NCBI RefSeq assembly: GCF_042945595.1
Contig: NZ_CP168493.1
Span: 3,844,001-3,908,000, forward strand
Length of the DNA stretch: 64,000 nt
DNA from: Psychrobacillus sp042945595
GTDB taxonomy: Bacteria; Bacillota; Bacilli; Bacillales_A; Planococcaceae
Direction of reading: 5' to 3'
Within the stretch, counting starts at the first letter, position 1, and each line of letters begins with the position of its first letter. Shown here piece after piece: positions 1 through 7,097 of this stretch. The notes under the pieces were generated by a model. The model did not search any database. It saw only the letters and a list, made by a program, of their open reading frames with translations, and was not told the DNA's origin. The position numbers and the translations under genes are program-made.

Positions 1-204
1 CATGTTAACGCAATAGCAACATATCAAGGGGATTCTTTTAAAATATACCCTTCAGGTTCATCTGGTTTTAATTATAAGGATGGAGATTCATTTGGATTTT
101 ATTTGTTTCCACATGATAAAGAGGTAGATGTCGATATTGAAAAAGATTCCTTTATAGAAGTGAAACTTTCAAATTTATATATGCATAATTGGGAGAAGAA
201 ATAA
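1..204 (+). CDS. 3' end of an unrecognised protein (truncated by window edge)
   Basis: Frame 1 is open from the first base to a TAA at 202-204 and gives 67 residues. The text is rich in Asp, Phe and Lys (for example DGDSFGFYLFPHDKEVDVD) with no membrane segment. The start lies outside the window and I do not recognise the family. A hairpin terminator about 70 bp downstream supports this being a real gene end. Confidence 0.55.
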   Translation, partial: HVNAIATYQGDSFKIYPSGSSGFNYKDGDSFGFYLFPHDKEVDVDIEKDSFIEVKLSNLYMHNWEKK

Positions 205-275
205 ATGCTTGCTTTATAACTCTCTTCAACTAACAGGTGCTTTAGTCCAATAAGGATAGTAAAATATTACATCAA

Positions 276-305
276 AAAACGCTCATATTCCTGAGCGTTT
301 TACTT
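276..305 (+). terminator. Rho-independent terminator after the first gene
   Basis: AAAACGCTCA and TGAGCGTTTT form a 10-bp stem around a 6-base loop, followed by a T-rich stretch. It sits downstream of the truncated plus-strand gene. The stem also has A residues on its left side, so it may serve the convergent MFS gene too. Nothing else is seen between 205 and 454. Confidence 0.7.
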
Positions 306-454
306 GTCATTTATAGCGCCAATTTGCTGTTGAAATATATGCTGGTTAGTATGAAATTTACTTTTTCATTGGCATTTTACTCCCACTAATCAAACCAGTT
401 ATTCTAAAACCAATGCTTTTTTGTTTGTTTTAATAAGTTTCATTAGTAAAGTAA

Positions 455-1687
455 TCACTCTTTAGAACTTTTCATAATAATTTTATATAAGTACAGAACA
501 GGCGACAATAAAATTGCACTTACAATGATTGCCGTTTTTATTGTAAAGTTCGATGCTACTAATCCGATAACTGGACCACCACCAATTTGACCAATAGCAT
601 CTACTTGACCTTTTACCGAAAAGAAAGTTGCACGTATGGATGATTCTGGTATGATCTTATTTAGCCAAATGTCCTCAAGCGGATACATGACTTTCCTTGT
701 TACTTGGATAAGTATATAAAATGCTAACAAACCAACCACATAAGTGGAAAAAGCAAACCCAATTAATGACGTTATAACAAATAAACTTCCTATAAAAAGA
801 GACATGTAAATATGTTTCAAATTTTGATGTATTGAACTTCGATTCATCAAATGAAGTGCTGCAAATGAAATTAACACGACTATAAATTGAATTCCACCCA
901 ATATTAATACTAATTTCTCATCTGTGAAATTCCCTATATTCGATACATTCAATAAATGAGACATCCATAATCGATCAAAACCTTCACTATAAAATCCTAC
1001 AAACAAAGCTATTAGAAATAGCATTCTCATGATAAAGCTTGCTTTAGAGTAAAGAATAATTTTGCCCATATTGCCTTTCATGTTTTCCCAAGTAGAAATT
1101 CTACCTAACTTATTTAAAGGTTTAAAATTGTCTTCTATCATAAAAATCATTAAATATATTGCTAATCCTACCATACACAATCCACCAATAATGATTGGCA
1201 GGCTAATCATGAAATAACCTATGAATATACTTAATGGGATAGCTATAATTTGCCCAAGGTTACCGGCCTTTGCTCCTCTTATAAATGCTAATGAAGAACG
1301 TTCCTCTCCAATTTCGTCTGCAATCCACGCTTGCTGAGATCCACTAGTAAACGTATAACCTATCCCCCAAGCAACCTGAGCCAATAGTACAGGTATAATA
1401 TAGGGGAATAACCCCTCCACTAAAAAGCCAAATCCTATTAGTAGATAACCAGTTATCATAGAAAGCTTGCGGCTTTTCAAATCTGACACTACTCCGGTAG
1501 GAATTTCAAAAAGGAAGACCGATAGCTCCAAAACTGTCCCAACTAATACAAGTTGTAGCGGATCAAGCTTTACAGTTTGTACTTGATATAACAAGTTTAC
1601 TGTAAATATAATCGTAAAAAATAATTGTGATAAAAAGCATGTAGAAATATAAACTAGATATGGATCTTTTGTCTTTAATATTTTCAT
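455..1687 (-). CDS. MFS transporter
   Basis: The 410-residue protein has about 12 hydrophobic segments and the general layout of a major facilitator carrier. It includes the loop-2/3 signature region (FEIPTGVVSDLKSRKLS, about residues 60-77) typical of drug/efflux-type MFS proteins. The ATG has a GGGGGTAA ribosome site just upstream. It stands alone on the minus strand and its substrate cannot be read from sequence. Confidence 0.85.
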   Translation of the reverse strand: MKILKTKDPYLVYISTCFLSQLFFTIIFTVNLLYQVQTVKLDPLQLVLVGTVLELSVFLFEIPTGVVSDLKSRKLSMITGYLLIGFGFLVEGLFPYIIPVLLAQVAWGIGYTFTSGSQQAWIADEIGEERSSLAFIRGAKAGNLGQIIAIPLSIFIGYFMISLPIIIGGLCMVGLAIYLMIFMIEDNFKPLNKLGRISTWENMKGNMGKIILYSKASFIMRMLFLIALFVGFYSEGFDRLWMSHLLNVSNIGNFTDEKLVLILGGIQFIVVLISFAALHLMNRSSIHQNLKHIYMSLFIGSLFVITSLIGFAFSTYVVGLLAFYILIQVTRKVMYPLEDIWLNKIIPESSIRATFFSVKGQVDAIGQIGGGPVIGLVASNFTIKTAIIVSAILLSPVLYLYKIIMKSSKE

Positions 1688-1751
1688 TGCGTTACCCCCT
1701 AAAATTAATTATAAAGAGAGGGTTAATCGACTTCTTGTCCAAATTTGCGAT

Positions 1752-1885
1752 AATAAGAAAAGCGCAAGCGCCTATGTCTGCCCCGACAGGCAAATGGGGA
1801 AAAGCGAGGAGGCAGCTCCCCAGCCACCGCAGCTTTTTCACATTTGACCCCGAGGGGCAAGGCGCTGGAGTCTGGACAGTTACTT
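1752..1885. repeat. GC-rich intergenic repeat with dyad symmetry
   Basis: About 130 bp between the MFS gene and the pst operon is clearly richer in G and C than its surroundings. It has partly self-complementary arms: GCGCC near 1770 with GGCGC near 1860, CCCCGAC with the CCCCGAGGGG core, and CAAATG near 1790 with CATTTG near 1840. A short open frame crosses it but looks like chance. From memory, elements beginning AAAAGCGCAAGCGCC are dispersed in Planococcaceae genomes; I could not search this. Confidence 0.55.
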
Positions 1886-1907
1886 AGTAGAAATGCATAC
1901 TTATCTT

Positions 1908-1968
1908 ATTAAAAATACCCTGTAAAATAGACACTTAAAAAAGGTCATCTTAACAGGGTGTTTTAGGT
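1908..1968 (-). terminator. Terminator-like hairpin after pstA
   Basis: Read on the minus strand, ACACCCTGT and ACAGGGT form a stem around an approximately 30-base loop and are followed by ATTTTT. It lies 20-80 bp past the pstA stop and closes the operon where pstB would be expected. Confidence 0.5.
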
Positions 1969-1988
1969 ATCAAATTTTCATATTAACG

Positions 1989-2888
1989 TTAGTTCCTTTT
2001 CGACCTACTATGAAAACGAAAATCCCTTACCCATAGTGGAAGTCTTATGAATAAACTTAAGAGAAGTGTGATTAATACGAGTAAAGCAGACGTTTTTTGA
2101 GCAATATCTGATGCGTCCTCCACCAGTGCTTCCGATTGTACATACCACAAGTGCACAGGTAAAGTGCCTCCTTGCGACATGAAATTCCAATCCCACATCT
2201 CCCCGGATGTGCCAGTACCCCCTACCAGTAGTATTAATGCAGATTCACCAAATGCCCTACATGCAGCAAGGCTTACTCCACTAATAATTCCATTTAAAGC
2301 AGCAGGTATTACTATTTTTACAATGGTTTGTGCTTTAGTTGCTCCTATTGCATAGGAAGCTTCTCTTAAATCATTATGTACAGTCTGAATTGCTTCCTCT
2401 GTAACTCGAGTTATCACTGGTAAATTTAATAGTGAAAGAGTAATACCTGCACCAATAATAGTTAGCCCAATATTAAAAATATCGACGAATAACACATAAC
2501 CAAATAAGCCAATTACAATAGAAGGAACTGATGCCAAGCTTTCCACACATGTCCGAATAAACTCTGTAAATCTATTGCTAGGTGCATATTCAGATAAATA
2601 CACTCCTGATCCAATACCAATTGGAATCGAGATGAGTAATGAGATGATTAACACATAGATAGAGTTAAGTAAAAAAGGACCAATTCCTCCACCCGCATCA
2701 ATTTCACTAGGTAAGCCTACTAAGAAATCAAAAGAAATCTTAGGTAACCCCTTTGATAAAATATATAGAAGCAACCCAAAAATGAGCACTAAAATAAGTG
2801 TTGTGATAATCCATAAACCCATCGTAAACATTTTATCCGTTGTTTTTTTAAGTTGTTTATATAACTTGTTAGATGAATTCCCAGTCAT
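1989..2888 (-). CDS. pstA: Phosphate ABC transporter permease PstA
   Basis: PstA is one of two membrane subunits of the high-affinity phosphate importer. The protein has six predicted membrane segments and the binding-protein-dependent permease loop EASYAIGATKAQTIVKIVIP that docks on the ATPase. It overlaps the end of pstC. The ATG at 2894 directly abuts the GGAG site with 1-nt spacing, so I prefer the ATG at 2888, which gives 7 nt. Unusually, no pstB follows; the next downstream feature is a terminator-like hairpin. Confidence 0.93.
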   Translation of the reverse strand: MTGNSSNKLYKQLKKTTDKMFTMGLWIITTLILVLIFGLLLYILSKGLPKISFDFLVGLPSEIDAGGGIGPFLLNSIYVLIISLLISIPIGIGSGVYLSEYAPSNRFTEFIRTCVESLASVPSIVIGLFGYVLFVDIFNIGLTIIGAGITLSLLNLPVITRVTEEAIQTVHNDLREASYAIGATKAQTIVKIVIPAALNGIISGVSLAACRAFGESALILLVGGTGTSGEMWDWNFMSQGGTLPVHLWYVQSEALVEDASDIAQKTSALLVLITLLLSLFIRLPLWVRDFRFHSRSKRN

Positions 2889-2890
2889 TC

Positions 2891-3802
2891 TCATGCTCCT
2901 TTTACACGAAGCTTTCTAATAATGATGATCAGTAAGTTTGAAATGAGTAGTAATAAAAATGCCATCATATATAAGGCGTGATTCCAAGTTGAATCAAATT
3001 CTACATCAATAATTTGGTTTACAATATTGCTTGTTAAAACGGCAGTTGGAGTCAATAAGTCAGATGCTAGTTGGGGCGTGTTACCGATGACCATAACAAC
3101 CGCCATTGTTTCACCTATTGAACGTGCCATGCCTAAAATAACAGCTGTGAATAGTCCGGGTGCTGCGGAAGGTAGAATCACTTTAAGGATGGTTTGCATT
3201 CTTGTACTCCCTAGCGCATAACTGGCTTCTCTCAAATCAGATGGTACAGAAGAAATTGCATCATCACTAATTCTTGAAATAGTGGGTAATACCATGATAT
3301 TTAATACTATAGCTGCAGCAAGTAGCCCGTCCCCCATAGTAGCACCGGTTATATTTCTTAAAAAAGGGATAAGCACTGTTAATCCTAAGTATCCGTAAAC
3401 AATAGAAGGAATGCCAACTAATAAATCTAACACTGGACGTATTATTCGCTTTAGCCATTTAGGAGCTATTTCTGCAGTAAAGATTGCAACCCCTATGGAA
3501 ATTGGTGCTGCAAATAATAAAGTTAAACCCGTTAAAGCAAGCGTTCCTAATATAAAGATGGCTGCACCAAATTTATCATCATACGGTTCCCATGTTGTGG
3601 AAAAAAAGAATTCTTGAATAGAAACGTCTTTAAATACTAATAATCCAGTACGACCTACAAAAATAATAATGGATAACAAGGTTAAGCCTAAAATCAAGAC
3701 GCTAAATAAACAAAAAAACTTAAACAGACGATTTTGAAAATAGGTACTCTTTGTAATTTTTTTTTCATAACCGTTAGTTAACAAGTGCTCTATTTTACTC
3801 AT
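2891..3802 (-). CDS. pstC: Phosphate ABC transporter permease PstC
   Basis: PstC is the partner membrane subunit to PstA. It shows an N-terminal membrane helix, the PstC-type LLVGIPSIVYGYLGL segment, and the EASYALGSTRMQTILKVILP coupling loop. An upstream TTG at 3814 overlaps the Shine-Dalgarno itself. The ATG at 3802 lies 6 nt after GGAGG and is the better start, giving about 303 residues. The stop overlaps the first possible pstA start (ATGA), which indicates translational coupling. Confidence 0.93.
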   Translation of the reverse strand: MSKIEHLLTNGYEKKITKSTYFQNRLFKFFCLFSVLILGLTLLSIIIFVGRTGLLVFKDVSIQEFFFSTTWEPYDDKFGAAIFILGTLALTGLTLLFAAPISIGVAIFTAEIAPKWLKRIIRPVLDLLVGIPSIVYGYLGLTVLIPFLRNITGATMGDGLLAAAIVLNIMVLPTISRISDDAISSVPSDLREASYALGSTRMQTILKVILPSAAPGLFTAVILGMARSIGETMAVVMVIGNTPQLASDLLTPTAVLTSNIVNQIIDVEFDSTWNHALYMMAFLLLLISNLLIIIIRKLRVKGA

Positions 3803-3824
3803 GAAATCCTCCAAATACCAATAT

Positions 3825-3850
3825 AGTGCCAGCCTTTTACGGCTGGCACT
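3825..3850 (-). other. Intercistronic hairpin between pstS and pstC
   Basis: AGTGCCAGCC and GGCTGGCACT pair perfectly over 10 bp around a 6-base loop. On the transcript it is followed by ATATTGG, without a U-run. It therefore looks like an mRNA-stabilising or partly attenuating hairpin that would keep pstS expression above pstCA, as is common in binding-protein operons. Confidence 0.6.
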
Positions 3851-3875
3851 TTAGCTTATTTAAGTGAAGAAAAAC

Positions 3876-4727
3876 TTACTTCATTTTATCAATTGGGATA
3901 AATTTCAGTTTAGTTAAAGAACCATTTTGAAATTTACCGCTTTGAATATACTTTATAAACTCTGCATCAGCACCTGTTGGTTCACCTTTTGTTACTAGGT
4001 AACCGTAGCTCCATACTTTATACGTTCCTTTAATAACGTTTTCAGTAGTAGCAGCTACACCGTTAAAATCAACTGACTTAATATTCCCTTTTACATAAGC
4101 AAAGTCTACATAACCAAGAGCATTTGGATTGGTGTCAACAGCAGTAACCATTTCTCCACTTTTTCCAACTTCTTTATAGTTCTCACCTTTTGTCATAAAG
4201 GCAGCTCCATCTAACGCTTTCATTTGATAGTTCACGCGAGTACCTGAACCATGTTTGCGGTTTACAACAACTATTTGAGCATCGTTTCCGCCAACTTCTT
4301 TCCAGTTTGTAATTTTCCCTGCATAAATATCTTGCAACTGCTTTGTTGTTAAATTCTTTACAGGATTCGCTTTATTTACGATAGTAGCAAATGGAATAGC
4401 AGCTACTTTGTGCGCTTTCAAATCTGTGAAGGCTTTAAATCCAGGCACTTCTTTCGTCGCATCCCAATCGACAGCTCCTATCGTTGCAGCACCTTTTGAT
4501 ACCGATTGCGGACCTGCAATGGAAGAAGAACCTGACACGGATACGGACACTTTAGGGTTAATTTTTTTAAATTCTTTCGCTGCTTGTTGAGTTAATGGAA
4601 GTAATGCTGTAGAACCAGCTACAACTATCTTTCCTGATGTTGCTGCAGAAGCAATACCATTGAATGAAAAACCTACAGCCGCGACTAATGACAAACTTAA
4701 TATTGCTACACGTTTCATAATATTCAT
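3876..4727 (-). CDS. pstS: Phosphate-binding protein PstS
   Basis: This is the extracytoplasmic phosphate receptor for the Pst importer. It has a signal peptide (residues 1-28, ending GIASAA) and then the PstS hallmark VAGSTALLPL. SGSSSIAGPQ and RKHGSGTR, two of the anion-binding loops, are also visible. At 283 residues it is of usual length. There is no lipobox cysteine after the signal, so it is either released or retained by other means, unlike most Bacillus PstS lipoproteins. GGGG lies about 10 nt before the ATG. Confidence 0.92.
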   Translation of the reverse strand: MNIMKRVAILSLSLVAAVGFSFNGIASAATSGKIVVAGSTALLPLTQQAAKEFKKINPKVSVSVSGSSSIAGPQSVSKGAATIGAVDWDATKEVPGFKAFTDLKAHKVAAIPFATIVNKANPVKNLTTKQLQDIYAGKITNWKEVGGNDAQIVVVNRKHGSGTRVNYQMKALDGAAFMTKGENYKEVGKSGEMVTAVDTNPNALGYVDFAYVKGNIKSVDFNGVAATTENVIKGTYKVWSYGYLVTKGEPTGADAEFIKYIQSGKFQNGSLTKLKFIPIDKMK

Positions 4728-4746
4728 TGATTATTTACCCCTTTTC

Positions 4747-6525
4747 CTATTTCGTTAATGTTTCCATTAATCCGTTTTTAAATTTAACTAATTTTTCACC
4801 TATTGTTCCTGGTGTCGTTGCAACGATGGATTTACCATCATTCGAAACGGAGAAAGATGTTAATTCTAATTTTGTTTGTGCAATATTTTTCAACTTTTTG
4901 GTAACAGCGTCCCATTCATATATAACCGAGTATCCATTACCTTCTTTCACCAAGATCATTAATTCCCCTTTTGTAGTAACAAAAAGATCTTTAATGTCTT
5001 TGCTTGAGATAAGAGTTGAAACAGCATTTTCTGGGTTAATAATTTTTACATCAGGAAGTTTGTCACTTTCTGCATCTGCACTTACGTACACAATACTTCC
5101 ATTTGCTAAAAAGTTCGGGAATACTTTGTTATCTTTTGAAGTAGTTACAGAAACTGCTTTTCGCTCAACATCATCTAAGTTAATAGCATAAACTTGTTGC
5201 TCTGTACCTGTTAAATCTATTTTGTCTACCTCTGGATTTTCTCCTTCAGTAAGGGATGTACTTCCTTCTTTACCTACTACATAAAGAATCTTTTTACCGT
5301 CCATTGACAAGCGAAGATCCGTTTTGTAAATTAATTTATCTTCAAAGATTTTTGTAATAGAACCATCTGTCACGTTAATAAAGGAAATTACTTCACTTTT
5401 ATCACCTTGTAAGAAATAAATTTTTTGGCTATCTTTTGACCAAACAAATTCTAGTTTCACAGAGTCATCTTTTACATTTAATCCATTTATTTTTTTAGTT
5501 ACTAAATCTACTAAATACACATAACCATTTTCGTCCGAATAGATAGCTTGTTTTCCATTAGGAGAAACTACTAACTCCGTTGCATTCACTGTGAATAATC
5601 CTTTTTTAGAAGAAGTATTCAAAAGTAATGAGCGACTTTCTGTTTCAGTTTCATTCGTTACAAGAACAGAATCATTGTCAATCCATTGTGGATTGAATGT
5701 GTCGCCACTTAGTAGCCCTGCAGTTGAAACAAAGAACCCGTTTGGAAGGGTAAGAATGTCTCCCTCAAACGCTTTTATCAAATCGGTAAGTTCTGCATAG
5801 ACGACATTTTTAACTAATATAGGATTTTCTTTTAGATTTATGGATTTATTATTTACTACCATCGCTTTGTTTGATAATTTCAATTTAATCGTTTTACCTT
5901 TTTTAGCAACTAATACTTCTTTATTATTCACCGTTGTAGAAGCAGAAAATAATTTCGCAATATCTTGTACCGAATATAATTGTTTTCCGTTAACATTAAG
6001 TGCTTTTACCTTTTTATCATTTCCATCCACTTTTAATGATTTTTCCGTCAGATTAAAAGTCCCAGAAACAGATACTAAAAGGCTTTTATCAATTAACACA
6101 TCACCGCCAAGCGTTTTTATGAAAGAATCTGCTTCCACAAATAACGTTTTGCCTACTAATTTAGCAGGGGTGCTTAGTTTGATGCTTTTACCATTAACTA
6201 CTACATTTGCAGAATCTACTTTGTAGTTCATTTTATATACTTTTTTACCGCTATTTTTTGATACTTCATAAGTTTTTGTTTTGCTATTGTATTTCACAGT
6301 AGCGACCATTATTTGAGATAATTGATCAACAGAATATAGCTTTTTCTTATTTAATTGTGTAAAAGAGATTACTTTTTCTTGGCCATTCACAACAATTGTT
6401 TCTTTTTGAATATTTTGCTGCTGTTGTATAGGTGCTGCACTTACATGGTTTACTGCTACAGGAGTAAATACACTTCCAGATAACACTGCAGTAGCTATAA
6501 CTAAACCTGAAATTTTACGCTTCAT
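4747..6525 (-). CDS. Secreted stalk-domain plus beta-propeller protein, first gene of the pst operon
   Basis: The protein of about 592 residues has a signal peptide (MKRKISGLVIATAVLSGSVF, ending about residue 31). It then has two repeats resembling the copper-amine-oxidase N-terminal (stalk) domain: roughly residues 40-150, with VVNGKSIKLSTPAKLVGKTLFVEADSF split across strands, and 155-260. A C-terminal half follows with TolB/WD-like motifs (VVSPNGKQAIYSDENG, LSMDGKKILYVV). The ATG at 6540 overlaps its own ribosome site, so 6525 is chosen. It is 20 bp upstream of pstS, behind a PhoP box, so it should be phosphate-starvation induced. Its function is unknown; I infer a wall-associated binding role. 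Confidence 0.75.
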   Translation of the reverse strand: MKRKISGLVIATAVLSGSVFTPVAVNHVSAAPIQQQQNIQKETIVVNGQEKVISFTQLNKKKLYSVDQLSQIMVATVKYNSKTKTYEVSKNSGKKVYKMNYKVDSANVVVNGKSIKLSTPAKLVGKTLFVEADSFIKTLGGDVLIDKSLLVSVSGTFNLTEKSLKVDGNDKKVKALNVNGKQLYSVQDIAKLFSASTTVNNKEVLVAKKGKTIKLKLSNKAMVVNNKSINLKENPILVKNVVYAELTDLIKAFEGDILTLPNGFFVSTAGLLSGDTFNPQWIDNDSVLVTNETETESRSLLLNTSSKKGLFTVNATELVVSPNGKQAIYSDENGYVYLVDLVTKKINGLNVKDDSVKLEFVWSKDSQKIYFLQGDKSEVISFINVTDGSITKIFEDKLIYKTDLRLSMDGKKILYVVGKEGSTSLTEGENPEVDKIDLTGTEQQVYAINLDDVERKAVSVTTSKDNKVFPNFLANGSIVYVSADAESDKLPDVKIINPENAVSTLISSKDIKDLFVTTKGELMILVKEGNGYSVIYEWDAVTKKLKNIAQTKLELTSFSVSNDGKSIVATTPGTIGEKLVKFKNGLMETLTK

Positions 6526-6633
6526 TTTCTCTTCCCCCATTTAGTTGCTTTCTTTTTTAGCAAAACCTACCTAGCCTAGAAACTCTCCTCTCTATTTCCT
6601 ATTAAGTTTCTAATTAGAATTTTATTCCTCAAT

Positions 6634-6683
6634 TGTTAAAGGAGTTTGATGATTTTGTAAATTTACTGTGTGCATTTTGTAAA
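6634..6683 (-). promoter_or_regulatory. PhoP-type box upstream of the pst operon
   Basis: On the minus strand, TTTACA (6678-6683), TTTACA (6656-6661) and TTAACA (6634-6639) lie exactly 22 bp apart, on one face of the helix. A weaker CACACA sits in between on the 11-bp phase. PhoP of Bacillus binds TT(A/T/C)ACA repeats with 11-bp periodicity. A TAAAAT -10 candidate follows at about 6618-6623. Confidence 0.75.
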
Positions 6684-6716
6684 GAATTGTATGGAGAGAT
6701 AACAAGTGTTTATCAA

Positions 6717-6758
6717 AAAAAAAAAAAACGTGGCGAGTTCTATTGAACTCACCACGTT
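6717..6758 (-). terminator. Terminator of the 58-residue ORF
   Basis: The arms at 6729-6741 and 6745-6757 (ACGTGGCGAGTTC and GAACTCACCACGT) pair with one mismatch. That mismatch becomes a G-U pair on the minus-strand RNA. The transcript then runs into more than eight U residues. It separates the small gene from the pst promoter. Confidence 0.8.
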
Positions 6759-6767
6759 TTTTTAATA

Positions 6768-6944
6768 TTAAAGATCCTGATAATCCCTTTGATATTTCCC
6801 ACCATCTTTTACTTCTGAGTGATACAAAGCTTTTAACGCAAAACTTTTTTCTAGGTCGTGTTCTTTCATAACTTCTTTTAATCGCTTAGAAAGTTCAGGA
6901 CTATACTTCACTAATTCTTCCATTTTGGATTTTGAATACTGCAT
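6768..6944 (-). CDS. Small conserved-looking protein of unknown function (58 aa)
   Basis: An ATG at 6944 preceded by AGGGGG at 9-nt spacing opens a 58-codon frame ending at a TAA at 6768, with a strong terminator directly after it. The product begins MQYSKSKMEELVKYSPELSK and is charged, mostly helical-looking and soluble. I do not recognise a family. The ribosome site and terminator support a real gene despite its size. Confidence 0.65.
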   Translation of the reverse strand: MQYSKSKMEELVKYSPELSKRLKEVMKEHDLEKSFALKALYHSEVKDGGKYQRDYQDL

Positions 6945-7097
6945 AATTGATTACCCCCTAAACTAAATTTGTCTTTATAGTATAACACTATAGGAAAATA
7001 CCCGTGCAATTAAGAAAAGAGCGACCGATTGTAAGGTGAAAGCTACCAATCATTTGCTATAATAAAGACAATAGTTAGAGCGAACAGAGGTGACGTA

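Noticed and set aside
1660..1887. Plus-strand open frame of 75 codons across the GC-rich repeat
   Set aside because: It is made of repeat sequence and antisense to the MFS start, with no ribosome site or protein-like composition.
4727..5191. Plus-strand open frame of 154 codons
   Set aside because: It lies opposite the stalk/propeller gene, has no ribosome site, and its Ser/Phe-rich text is the mirror of that gene's codon pattern.
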